Origin: Janthinobacterium psychrotolerans
GTDB lineage: Bacteria > Pseudomonadota > Gammaproteobacteria > Burkholderiales > Burkholderiaceae_D
Assembly (NCBI RefSeq): GCF_001677885.1
Contig: NZ_LOCQ01000045.1
Coordinates: 45,740 to 109,739 of the forward strand
Length of the DNA: 64,000 nt
Reading direction: 5' to 3'
This document shows positions 56,480-64,000 of this stretch, piece by piece. Within the stretch, counting starts at the first letter, position 1. Each line of letters starts with the position of its first letter. A program made the translations under genes and the position numbers. The notes beneath the pieces are model-generated. The model saw only the letters and a program-made list of their open reading frames with translations, searched no databases and was not told the DNA's origin.

Positions 56480-57856
56480 TCAGTGCCCTCCCGCCGCAGC
56501 CAGTGCCGGCGAGCTCGCATGGCTGGCCTTGTGCGTGGCGATAAAGTCGCGGTACCACAGGGCGCTGTCCTTCAGGCTGCGCTGCTGGGTGGCGTAGTCG
56601 ACATACACCATGCCGAAGCGCTTGGCATAGCCCGAATTCCATTCGAAGTTGTCCAGCAGGCTCCAGTAGAAATAGCCGCGCACGTCGATGCCCTGGGCGA
56701 TCACGGCGCGCAAGGCGTCCAGGTGCAGCTGCACGTACTCGATGCGCGGCTGGTCGTGGACCTTGCCGCCATCGAGCTTGTCGGCGACCGCCATGCCGTT
56801 TTCGGTGATGTAGACCGGCGGCAGCGGGTATTCGCGGTGCAGGCCCACCAGCAGTTCGGTCAGCCCTTGCGGATAGGTTTCCCAGCCCATGTCGTTCACG
56901 CCCAGCTTGCACTCGGGCTTGCGCGGCGGCGTCTCGCCGCTGACAAAGGCGCGCGTGTAGTAGTTCACGCCCAGGAAATCGATGGGCTGCTGGATCTCTT
57001 TGAAATCGTTTTCAAAGATCGACAAAGCTGAAGCGTCGACATGTTTCAGGGCCAGCGCCGGGTAGCGGCCCTTGAAGATGGCGTCCATATACCACTGCAC
57101 CGAGCGCGCATATTCGAGTTCGGCCAGGTCGCGGTCACGCGCGCTGTCGGTGGCCGGCGTAGCCGTCCACTGATTGAGCACGATGCCCAGCATGGCCGAC
57201 GGCGCCACGGCGCGCATCGCCTGCATGGCCAGGCCGTGCGACAGCAGCAGATGGTGCGACACCTGCACGGCGGCGGCCGGGTCGGCCATGCCGGGCGCGA
57301 ACTGGCCCGTGCCGTGGCCGAGCACCGCCGTGCACCACGGCTCGTTATGGGTGGCGATGCTGGTCACGCGGTGGCCAAAGCGGCGCGCCACTTCGGCGGC
57401 ATAGGCGGCAAAGTGATAGCAGGTGGCGCGATTGAGCCAGCCGCCCTCGTCCTGCAGGGCTTGCGGCAAATCCCAGTGGTACAGGGTCAGGTGGGCGTCG
57501 AGTCCCTTGGTAGCCAGCGCGTCGAGCAGTCGCGCATAGAAGTCGAAGCCGGCTTCGTTCCAGGCGCCCGAACCGGTTGGCTGCACGCGCGACCAGGACA
57601 TGGAAAAACGGTAGGCATTGACGCCCAGGTTGGCGATCAGCTCGACGTCCTCGGCATAGCGGTGGTAATGGTCGCAGGCCACGTCGCCATTGCTGCCGTC
57701 GGTGATCTTGCCCTCGGTATGGCTGAAGGTGTCCCAGATTGACGGGCCGCGGCCATCGATGGCGGCCGCGCCTTCGATCTGGTAGGCGCTGGTGGCCACG
57801 CCCCAGGTAAAGGTGGCCGGAAAGTTAGTGTCCAAATCGTCGTTGTGCATGATCAT
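56480..57856 (-). CDS. GH1 family beta-glucosidase
   Basis: A 458-residue cytoplasmic TIM-barrel glycosidase. Family 1 motifs are all present: FTWGVATSAYQIEGA at the N-terminus (15-29), TLYHWDLPQAL, the acid/base Glu in THNEPW (about 167), and the nucleophile Glu in YITENGMA (about 355), plus YFYWSLLDNFEW near the C-terminus. No signal peptide is visible. It should hydrolyse beta-glucosides such as cellobiose or gentiobiose after their import. It sits between the permease gene (33 bases) and the ATPase gene (1 base). Confidence 0.95.
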   Translation of the reverse strand: MIMHNDDLDTNFPATFTWGVATSAYQIEGAAAIDGRGPSIWDTFSHTEGKITDGSNGDVACDHYHRYAEDVELIANLGVNAYRFSMSWSRVQPTGSGAWNEAGFDFYARLLDALATKGLDAHLTLYHWDLPQALQDEGGWLNRATCYHFAAYAAEVARRFGHRVTSIATHNEPWCTAVLGHGTGQFAPGMADPAAAVQVSHHLLLSHGLAMQAMRAVAPSAMLGIVLNQWTATPATDSARDRDLAELEYARSVQWYMDAIFKGRYPALALKHVDASALSIFENDFKEIQQPIDFLGVNYYTRAFVSGETPPRKPECKLGVNDMGWETYPQGLTELLVGLHREYPLPPVYITENGMAVADKLDGGKVHDQPRIEYVQLHLDALRAVIAQGIDVRGYFYWSLLDNFEWNSGYAKRFGMVYVDYATQQRSLKDSALWYRDFIATHKASHASSPALAAAGGH

Positions 57857-57889
57857 ATGTGTTGGTGGTGAAGGTTAATAAACCGAGGT

Positions 57890-58735
57890 TCAACCCTTGA
57901 CTGCGCCCTGGGTCAGTCCCTCGATCAAACGTTTTGAAGCGACAAAAAACATCAGCAGCAGCGGCAGCACGGCGATTGCCGCGCCTGTCATCAGGGCGCC
58001 CCACTCCGTGTTGTTCGGCGCCTGCATGCTGCGCAACGCCAGCGGTATGGTGTAGTTCTCGACCGAGCGCATCACCACCAGCGGCGTGATGAAGTTGTTC
58101 CAGGAATTGATAAAGGTGATCAGGCCCAGGGTGCCCATGGCCGGCCCGATCAGCGGCAGCACCACGCGCCAGTAGATGGCGAACTCGCCACAGCCGTCGA
58201 TGCGCGCCGCCTCGATCAGGTCCTTCGGAATCGCCGTGCCGATATATTGGCGCATCAAAAAGATGCCCAGCGCGCCGGCCGCGCCCGGCACATAGAGGGC
58301 GCGCGGCTGGTCCAGCCAGCCCAGGAAATCCATCAGCATGAAGGTCGGAATCATGTTCATGAACGACGGAATGATCATCGAGGCCATCACCAGGGTAAAC
58401 AGCGGGCGCTTGAAACGGAACTCGTACATGGCGAACGCATAGCCGGCCAGCGAACAGAAAAACAAGGTCAGCGCCGTCGTCATCAGCGCCACGTACAGGC
58501 TGATGCCGATATTGCGCCAGAACGGCAGGCGCTCCTGCAACAGTTCCAGGTTGTTCAGCAGAGCCGTGCCGAACCAGCGCGGCGGCGGCAGGCTGTAGAT
58601 TTCGGCGCTGGTGTGCGTGGCGAACACGAACATGAAGTAGAACGGCGCGACCATGATCATGGCGCCGATGCCCACCATGGCATAGGCCGACCAGCGCGCG
58701 CTGGCCGCCGTCGCGGAAATGCTGTTTGCGCTCAT
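57890..58735 (-). CDS. Sugar ABC transporter permease (MalG/LacG type)
   Basis: A 281-residue inner-membrane permease with six predicted helices. The coupling-helix EAA loop is EAARIDGCGEFAIYWRVVLPLIGP (about 190-213). N-terminus WSAYAMVGIGAMIMVAPFYFMFVFATHT is the usual MalG-like first helix. The start overlaps the end of the companion permease gene by 4 bases, so the two are translationally coupled. Confidence 0.94.
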   Translation of the reverse strand: MSANSISATAASARWSAYAMVGIGAMIMVAPFYFMFVFATHTSAEIYSLPPPRWFGTALLNNLELLQERLPFWRNIGISLYVALMTTALTLFFCSLAGYAFAMYEFRFKRPLFTLVMASMIIPSFMNMIPTFMLMDFLGWLDQPRALYVPGAAGALGIFLMRQYIGTAIPKDLIEAARIDGCGEFAIYWRVVLPLIGPAMGTLGLITFINSWNNFITPLVVMRSVENYTIPLALRSMQAPNNTEWGALMTGAAIAVLPLLLMFFVASKRLIEGLTQGAVKG

Positions 58736-59727
58736 CGGTTTGCCTCTTTGCGTTCATTGCGGCTGAAGACGCGGTTGTTGACCCAGGTGGTGCTGGCAAT
58801 GATCAAAAACAGCAGCCAGGAAATCGCCGACGCCGTGCCGAAGTCACCCGAGGAAAACGCTGTCTTGTAGACAAAGATGGCGGTCGTCATCACCGACTGG
58901 CTCACGCCGCTGGACTCGGCCACCAGCACGAACGGTTCCTCGAACAGTTGCAGGTTGCCCATGATGGTGAGCGTGACGGCCAGGTAGATCATGGGTTTCA
59001 ATTGCGGCAAAGTGATGTACCAGAACTGCTGGCGTTTCGACGCGCCGTCTATCGTGGCCGCCTCGTACAGGTCCTTCGGGATCACCTGCAGCGCCGACAG
59101 ATACAGCACCAGGTTCCAGCCCAGATAGCGCCAGAAAATCACGAAGGCGACGGCCGGCTTGATGAACAGCGAACTGCCCAGCCAGTCGATCGATTCGCTT
59201 GGAAACAGGCCGCCGACCAGCGGCAGGCTGGCGCACCATTGAATCAGCACATTGATCTGGCCATAGTCGCGCGAGAACAGGGTGTTGAACACCATGGCAA
59301 TGGCCACGCTGGAGGTAATGAACGGTAAAAAGTAAATCCCGATCACCAGGTTGCGCGAGCGCTTGAAGCTGTTGTGGATGAATGCCGCCAGCGGGATCGC
59401 CACCAGGTGCTGCGGCACGCCCGAGGCCAGCGCCAGCCACACGGTATTGCCCAGCGAGCGCAAAAACCACGGGTCGCTCAGCGCATACTTGTAGTTGTCC
59501 AGCCCCACCCATTCCATCGCCTCGACGCCGCTGGCCGCTTCCCACTGGTTGAACGACAGGTAGATGGAAAACAGCAGCGGAAACAGGCTGAAAATGGCGA
59601 ACAAAATAAAGAAGGGGCTGATAAAGATATACGGCGCCCACTTCTTCATGTTGAAGCGCTTGGGCTGCGGCCGCGCTTCGGACGGCGCCTCTTGCGCCGC
59701 CATGGCCGATGAACTATGCAGACTCAT
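58732..59727 (-). CDS. Sugar ABC transporter permease (MalF/LacF type)
   Basis: A 331-residue inner-membrane permease, with YIFISPFFILFAIFSLFPLLFSIYLSF as first helix and the EAA coupling loop EAATIDGASKRQQFWYITLPQLKP (about 235-258). It pairs with the MalG-type permease. It is 9 bases downstream of the solute-binding protein gene. Confidence 0.94.
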   Translation of the reverse strand: MSLHSSSAMAAQEAPSEARPQPKRFNMKKWAPYIFISPFFILFAIFSLFPLLFSIYLSFNQWEAASGVEAMEWVGLDNYKYALSDPWFLRSLGNTVWLALASGVPQHLVAIPLAAFIHNSFKRSRNLVIGIYFLPFITSSVAIAMVFNTLFSRDYGQINVLIQWCASLPLVGGLFPSESIDWLGSSLFIKPAVAFVIFWRYLGWNLVLYLSALQVIPKDLYEAATIDGASKRQQFWYITLPQLKPMIYLAVTLTIMGNLQLFEEPFVLVAESSGVSQSVMTTAIFVYKTAFSSGDFGTASAISWLLFLIIASTTWVNNRVFSRNERKEANR

Positions 59728-59736
59728 GACGGTTCC

Positions 59737-61023
59737 CTAGCGGCGCGCGCGGTGCGTGATCAGGGCCTTGGCGTCGGCCAGCGCGGTCTTGATATCCTTG
59801 TTCTGCGCCAGCACGCTTTCGAGCTCCATATTGACGATATCGCGCGCCACGGCGTCGAACTTGTCGACCCGGATGACGGGGATTTTCGCCGCCGTCTCGC
59901 GCGCCAGCAGCCGCGTTTTCTGGCCGCCGAAATACGCTTGCGGCTCGTCCATCATCGGGTCCGCATAGGCGGCCTTCAGGGCCGGAAAGGCGCCGATCTC
60001 TTTCAAGGAGTGCAGCTGGATCTCCTTGTTGACTGTCATGAACTTGATGAATTCCCAGGCCTGGGCTTTGTTCGCCGCTTTTTTCGGGATGCCGTAGAAC
60101 GAGCCGCCGTAGGACGCCAGCGCGCCGGCCGGCAGATTCGCCGCGCGCCACTGGCCTTTCGAATCGGGCGCCAGCCACTTGGCCAGGTGGCCGCTCAGCC
60201 ACGAACCCATCATCTGGCTGGCCACCTTGTCGCGCTTGAAGCCTTCGGCCCATTCGCCGGTCCAGGCCACGGTGCGCGCATCGATGCCGGCAACCCGCGC
60301 AGCTTTCGCCAGTTCGAAAGCCTTGACGAAACGGGGCGAGTCGACCAGCACCTGGCCCTTGTCGCCAAAATAAATGCCTTCGCCGTCCTTCAGGTTGGCG
60401 CGAATATAAATGTCGGCCAGGTCGCTGGCGCCGGCCAGCAAATAAGTGCCGGTGGCGGCCTTGAGCTTCTTGCCGGCGGCGATATACGACTCCCACGACT
60501 GCGTCAGGTCGGCCTCCTTGATGCCGGCCCTGTCCATCAGGTCCTTGCGGTAGAACAGGGTGCCCGGCCCCAGGTCGGCCGGCATGGCGCCCAGGGTGCC
60601 GCGCGAACTGGTCGCCTGCACAAAGGTGAACGGCACGAACTGGTCGCGGTACTGCCCTGCCCCGTATGGTGGCAGCAAGAGGTCTTCCATGCCTTTCGAT
60701 TCGGCGAAGCTGCCCACGTAGCGAAAGTCGATCGCCATCACGTCAGGCAGGCGCGCGCCGGCGGCCAGCGCCGTGGTCATCGAATTGTGATGGTCGTCGA
60801 TCTGCAGGCTGACCAGCTTGACCTTTACCTGCGGGTACAGCTTTTCCCACAGCGGCAAGGCGGTTTTCACGGCGCGGTCCAGGTCGGGGAAGGAAGCGAC
60901 GGTGATGGTGGCGGGCGCCAGCGCGGGCGGCGCGCCAGCCGGCGTGGCCGGTGCTGCCGCAGTGGCGCAGGTGCCCAGCAGCGACGTGGCCAGTGCGGCC
61001 GCGCCCAGGGTGATTGACTTCAT
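59737..61023 (-). CDS. Extracellular solute-binding protein (sugar, family 1)
   Basis: A 428-residue periplasmic binding protein. Signal peptide MKSITLGAAALATSLLGTCATAAA (cleavage near 23; the Cys context LGTC is not a convincing lipobox). The mature part has the SBP_bac_1 pattern: ITVASFPDLDRAVKTALPLWEKLYPQVKVKLV, then LPDVMAIDFRYVGSFAE, LFYRKDLMDRAGI, and MTVNKEIQLHSLKEIGAFPALKA. The very high count of N-lobe contact residues cannot specify the sugar. It is the first gene of the operon; a LacI-type operator sits at 61057-61070. Confidence 0.93.
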   Translation of the reverse strand: MKSITLGAAALATSLLGTCATAAAPATPAGAPPALAPATITVASFPDLDRAVKTALPLWEKLYPQVKVKLVSLQIDDHHNSMTTALAAGARLPDVMAIDFRYVGSFAESKGMEDLLLPPYGAGQYRDQFVPFTFVQATSSRGTLGAMPADLGPGTLFYRKDLMDRAGIKEADLTQSWESYIAAGKKLKAATGTYLLAGASDLADIYIRANLKDGEGIYFGDKGQVLVDSPRFVKAFELAKAARVAGIDARTVAWTGEWAEGFKRDKVASQMMGSWLSGHLAKWLAPDSKGQWRAANLPAGALASYGGSFYGIPKKAANKAQAWEFIKFMTVNKEIQLHSLKEIGAFPALKAAYADPMMDEPQAYFGGQKTRLLARETAAKIPVIRVDKFDAVARDIVNMELESVLAQNKDIKTALADAKALITHRARR

Positions 61024-61056
61024 TGTTTCGTCTCCGTTTTTGAGCGTCTTCTATCT

Positions 61057-61070
61057 TGAAAACGTTTTCA
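61057..61070. promoter_or_regulatory. LacI-family operator 1
   Basis: Perfect 14-bp palindrome TGAAAACGTTTTCA, 33 bases upstream of the solute-binding gene start. It is likely bound by the regulator encoded at 61432. Confidence 0.8.
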
Positions 61071-61221
61071 CAACATGCGTCCATTTAACACCGCAAAGAA
61101 AATGAAGTCAACCGAAAAAGTTGTCTTTTATTTCAAAGGCCAAGATTTGCATGCCGCCGAAAGGGACTGTTCTCCTATGAAACACGGCTGAAACAGCGCT
61201 TCAAATTTCTGTGGCTTTTTG

Positions 61222-61235
61222 TGAAAACGTTTTCA
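61222..61235. promoter_or_regulatory. LacI-family operator 2
   Basis: Identical palindrome TGAAAACGTTTTCA, 151 bases beyond operator 1. It lies between the divergent genes, next to a palindromic repeat at 61250. Confidence 0.75.
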
Positions 61236-61249
61236 AAAAAGTGCAGCGC

Positions 61250-61347
61250 AGGTCGGATTAGCGGCAAAGCCGCGTAATCCGACCACATTGTTGACGCAGC
61301 CTGTGGTGTTGTCGGACTACGGCCCCGAAGGGCCTAATCCGACCTAC
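61250..61347. repeat. REP/BIME-like palindromic repeat, copy 2
   Basis: Two hairpins: GGTCGGATTAGCGGC/GCCGCGTAATCCGACC (around AAA) and GTCGGACTACGGCCC/GGGCCTAATCCGAC. The layout equals that of copy 1 at 47293-47388, with the middle linker differing. It sits in the promoter region between the LacI gene and the sugar operon. Confidence 0.85.
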
Positions 61348-61379
61348 AGCCCTCTGGCACATTTATGGTAATCTTGCGT

Positions 61380-61393
61380 TGAAAAGGTTTTCA
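61380..61393. promoter_or_regulatory. LacI-family operator 3 (autoregulation)
   Basis: TGAAAAGGTTTTCA, one change in the centre, 39 bases upstream of the lacI-family gene start. It suggests negative autoregulation. Confidence 0.6.
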
Positions 61394-61431
61394 GAGCACT
61401 GAAAGCCGGCATCTTTGATCCAGGATAGACC

Positions 61432-62451
61432 TTGAACGACACCCACCACGCCGCCCCTCCCTCCACCCTGCTCGATGTGGCGCGCCAGGCCGGCGTGTCG
61501 CCCAGCACCGTGTCGCGCATCCTGAACGGCACGGCCAGGGTCTCGGACGACAAGCGCGACGCGGTGCTGGCGGCGATCGCCCACATGAAGTTCGCGCCCA
61601 ACCAGATGGCGCAGGGTTTGAAGAAGGGCCGCTCGATGACGATCGGCATCGTGGTGCAGGATATCTCCAGCCCGTTCTTCGACGAAAGCCTGCGCGGCGT
61701 CGACGACGGTCTGAAAGGCACGGGCTACGCGTCGGTGATCGTCAGCGGCCACTGGAACGCGCAGGAAGAGGAAGACCGCATCCGATTGCTGCTGGCGCGC
61801 AAGGTCGACGGCATCATTTTGCTGTCGGGCCGCATTTCGGACCAGAGCGTGCTCGATTTTTCCCAGCAGCGCCCGATCGTCTCGACCGGCCGCCAGATCG
61901 CCACGCACAATGCGATCGGCTTCAAGATGGACAACGAATACGGCGCCTACCTGGCGGTGCGCCACCTGATCGAACTGGGCCACCGCCGCATCGCCTTTGT
62001 CGCCGGGCCCTCCAACAACAGCGACGCCGCCGAGCGCCTGACCGGCTACGAAAAGGCGCTGCGCGAGGCCGATATCGCGCTCGACCCGAAGCTGATGGCG
62101 GAGGGAGATTTCCATGAAGCGAGCGGCATGCTGGCCATGAACCATCTGTTCGACACGCAGCAGCAGTTCACGGCCGTGTTCGCCGCCAACGACCTGTCCG
62201 CCTATGGCGTGCGCCTGTGCCTGTACCGCAAGGGCATCCGCGTGCCCGACGATATCTCGCTGGTGGGCTTCGATGACCTGCCCGGCTCGTCCTACACCAC
62301 GCCGCCCTTGACCACCATCCGCCAGCCGCTGTACGACATCGGCCGCATCGCCACCGAGGCGCTGCTGGCCCTGATCAACGGCGAGGCCGTGCAGGCAGCC
62401 ATTCCGCCGCTGGAACTGGTGGTGCGCGAAACCACGCGCAGGGTGCGCTGA
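61432..62451 (+). CDS. LacI-family transcriptional regulator of the beta-glucoside locus
   Basis: A 339-residue repressor. A TTG start at 61432 is used, with AGGA about 8 bases upstream; no ATG lies before the DNA-binding domain. The HTH reads [22 protein letters not shown] (residues 11-32), followed by a hinge helix ([12 protein letters not shown]). The periplasmic-binding-protein-like effector domain includes [31 protein letters not shown] and [26 protein letters not shown]. Three TGAAAAnnTTTTCA palindromes nearby are the expected sites. A beta-glucoside or its breakdown product is the likely inducer. Confidence 0.92.
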   Translation: MNDTHHAAPPSTLLDVARQAGVSPSTVSRILNGTARVSDDKRDAVLAAIAHMKFAPNQMAQGLKKGRSMTIGIVVQDISSPFFDESLRGVDDGLKGTGYASVIVSGHWNAQEEEDRIRLLLARKVDGIILLSGRISDQSVLDFSQQRPIVSTGRQIATHNAIGFKMDNEYGAYLAVRHLIELGHRRIAFVAGPSNNSDAAERLTGYEKALREADIALDPKLMAEGDFHEASGMLAMNHLFDTQQQFTAVFAANDLSAYGVRLCLYRKGIRVPDDISLVGFDDLPGSSYTTPPLTTIRQPLYDIGRIATEALLALINGEAVQAAIPPLELVVRETTRRVR

Positions 62452-62596
62452 TCCATGCGCTGACACACCATTACGGTGCGGCCGGCAGCAGCAAAGGCGC
62501 ATCCGCTTTACAATAGTGGCTCGTTCAGCAAGAATAACTGGCTCGACTGTCCGGCCCAGGCCGGATAACCCGAACAACCACCATAAAGGACATCAC

Positions 62597-63175
62597 ATGG
62601 AACATACCCTGCCACCACTGCCGTACGCAATGGACGCCCTGGCGCCGCACATCTCGAAAGAAACGCTGGAATACCACTATGCCAAGCACCACCAGGCGTA
62701 TGTCACCAACTTGAACAACCTGATCAAGGGTACCGAGTTCGAGAACCTGTCGCTGGAAGAGATCATCAAGAAATCGTCGGGCGGCATCTTCAACAATGCG
62801 GCGCAAGTATGGAACCACACCTTCTACTGGAACGGCATGAAGCCAGCCGGCGGCGGCGCACCTACCGGTGCCGTGGCTGACGCGATCAACGCCAAATGGT
62901 CGTCGTTCGACAAGTTCAAGGAAGAATTCACCAAGTCGTGCGTCGGCAACTTCGGTTCCGGCTGGACCTGGCTGGTGCAGAAAGCGGACGGCTCGGTTGA
63001 TATCGTCAACACCTCGAACGCCGGCTGCCCGTTGACCACCGGCGACAAGCCACTGCTCACTTGCGACGTTTGGGAACATGCCTACTACATCGACTACCGC
63101 AACCTGCGCGCCAAATACGTGGAAACGTTCTGGGGCCTGGTGAACTGGGAATTCGTTGCCGGGAACTTCGCGTAA
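62597..63175 (+). CDS. sodB: Superoxide dismutase [Fe]
   Basis: A 192-residue cytoplasmic iron superoxide dismutase (usual length 192-193). AAAGGA precedes the ATG by 6 bases. Metal ligands are visible: His27 in [10 protein letters not shown], His in VWNHTFYW (about 74), Asp in CDVWEHAYY (about 156) and His four residues later. [11 protein letters not shown] and GSGWTWLV favour the Fe rather than Mn type. In relatives it normally directly follows xseA; here more than 11 kb separates them. The 3' end is duplicated just downstream. Confidence 0.97.
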   Translation: MEHTLPPLPYAMDALAPHISKETLEYHYAKHHQAYVTNLNNLIKGTEFENLSLEEIIKKSSGGIFNNAAQVWNHTFYWNGMKPAGGGAPTGAVADAINAKWSSFDKFKEEFTKSCVGNFGSGWTWLVQKADGSVDIVNTSNAGCPLTTGDKPLLTCDVWEHAYYIDYRNLRAKYVETFWGLVNWEFVAGNFA

Positions 63176-63254
63176 GCGATTGTTTCTGTCAACGTCACTC
63201 AGTAGCTGATACGGAATCGTAAGAGCCTGGCTCGCCGGCTTTTGCGGTTGCTGG

Positions 63255-63294
63255 AAAAAGAAGTCTTTGCCTTTGGCACTGGCTTCTTTTTTTT
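63255..63294 (+). terminator. Rho-independent terminator of sodB
   Basis: Stem AAAAAGAAGTC/GGCTTCTTTTT with an inner TGCC/GGCA stem and a T run. It lies about 80 bases past the sodB stop. Confidence 0.75.
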
Positions 63295-63384
63295 CGTCTT
63301 GGAGATTGAAAGATTTAAAAACGGCGGGCCGGAGACGCGGGCCCGAGAAAATGCCGATGGCGGCGTTGCGGCTTCCTTGCCGTA

Positions 63385-63509
63385 CACTGCTCACTTGCGA
63401 CGTTTGGGAACATGCCTACTACATCGACTACCGCAACCTGCGCGCCAAATACGTGGAAACGTTCTGGGGCCTGGTGAACTGGGAATTCGTTGCCGGGAAC
63501 TTCGCGTAA
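63385..63509 (+). pseudogene. Duplicated 3' fragment of sodB
   Basis: Second copy of the sodB tail ([19 protein letters not shown].. to the stop), in an open frame but without a start or ribosome site of its own. It arises from the tandem duplication. Confidence 0.85.
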
Positions 63510-63588
63510 GCGATTGTTTCTGTCAACGTCACTCAGTAGCTGATACGGAATCGTAAGAGCCTGGCTCGCCGGCTTTTGCGGTTGCTGG

Positions 63589-63627
63589 AAAAAGAAGTCT
63601 TTGCCTTTGGCACTGGCTTCTTTTTTT
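63589..63627 (+). terminator. Duplicated copy of the sodB terminator
   Basis: Same hairpin as at 63255-63294, with seven T instead of eight. It would stop any read-through from copy 1. Confidence 0.7.
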
Positions 63628-63717
63628 CGTCTTGGAGATTGAAAGATTTAAAAACGGCGGGCCGGAGACGCGGGCCCGAGAAAATGCCGATGGCGGCGTT
63701 GCGGCTTCCTTGCCGTA

Positions 63718-64000
63718 CATGCGTACTGTCTGCGTCGCCGCGCCTTGCCCTCGACATTTTTCAGGCCCGCTTGGCCCGGGGAGCCTGGGCTGGCGACTTG
63801 GGTGATGACTTATTTCGTTGACGTGCTTATGAAGCAGGAAAAAGTCCCGGTCCATTGAGGAATGGCGGCTTTCTGCGTATTTCGGTGAACGCGCCCACCC
63901 ATTCCGGTCTATCGTGCCCACTTGCGCATGAGATGGTGTTACGCGGTTAAATTGTAGTCGGTGCGGTCACGATGGGTCGATATTTCTCTCCTTTTTGGCT
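63718..64000. other. Intergenic tail of the window, no gene seen
   Basis: About 280 bases after the duplication. Short frames on the minus strand run back into the duplicated terminator region and have no recognisable domain. Nothing else is evident. Confidence 0.5.

Larger units (their letters stand above)
63051..63717. repeat. 334-bp tandem duplication covering the sodB 3' end
   Basis: Copy 1 is 63051-63384 and copy 2 is 63385-63717. The copies appear identical except for one T in a homopolymer (8 vs 7). Each holds the last 41 codons of sodB, the terminator and about 120 bases beyond. Confidence 0.93.

Noticed and set aside
57001..57014. A further LacI-type site (TGAAATCGTTTTCA) inside the beta-glucosidase gene
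   Set aside because: It lies in coding sequence, has two changes from the palindrome, and is well explained by the codons there.
63529..63921. A 130-codon minus-strand frame at the window end
   Set aside because: It is mostly the complement of the duplicated sodB terminator region, and the same peptide appears from both copies. No domain.

Overview
The window is GC-rich DNA from a betaproteobacterium, most likely family Oxalobacteraceae (Janthinobacterium/Duganella/Massilia group). The basis is the exosortase-B type exopolysaccharide locus, the xseA / exbB-exbD-lpxK-trm112-kdsB-adk neighbourhood, a PEP-CTERM protein and many TonB-dependent receptors. Assignments rest on reading protein sequences and motifs; no database search was run.

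Region 1 (1-24.5 kb, all minus strand) is one large exopolysaccharide locus. In transcription order it holds a CPBP intramembrane protease, epsL, an undecaprenyl-phosphate sugar phosphotransferase, a 0.5 kb structured and AT-rich gap, epsD, epsE, epsF, epsG, exosortase B (xrtB), epsI, a Wzx-type flippase, a Wzy/O-antigen-ligase-like polymerase, a GT2, a secreted heparinase-like lyase, a strong terminator, two GT4s, an AsnB-type amidotransferase, a second heparinase II/III protein, an AlgD-like GDP-mannose 6-dehydrogenase and a GT4 cut by the window edge. It looks complete for lipid-linked repeat assembly, flipping, polymerisation, length control and export. AlgD suggests a mannuronate-type acid sugar.

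Region 2 (24.6-40 kb) has uup, tRNA-Arg(CCT), an acyltransferase translationally coupled to a PEP-CTERM protein carrying a TLDc domain, a response regulator, a very large hybrid histidine kinase with a periplasmic beta-propeller, a patatin-like phospholipase, gamma-glutamyltransferase, an SDR 3-hydroxyacyl-CoA dehydrogenase behind a LiuR-like operator, a polytopic membrane protein and a small secreted protein.

Region 3 (40-51 kb) has a TonB receptor behind a Fur-like box, a K+-independent-type H+-pyrophosphatase, adk, kdsB, trm112, lpxK, exbD and exbB, then xseA on the opposite strand. Between exbB and xseA lies about 1.1 kb without a gene. It holds seven imperfect repeats, each presenting a DnaA-box-like nonamer between inverted-repeat arms. 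This is the most unusual feature of the window.

Region 4 (51-62.5 kb) separates xseA from sodB. It holds one strikingly AT-rich gene of unknown function, a 5'-truncated MocR-type regulator, and a beta-glucoside uptake locus (TonB receptor, ABC ATPase, GH1 beta-glucosidase, two permeases, solute-binding protein) facing a LacI-family regulator with three matching palindromic operators. Region 5 (62.5-64 kb) is sodB followed by a 334 bp tandem duplication of its 3' end and terminator.
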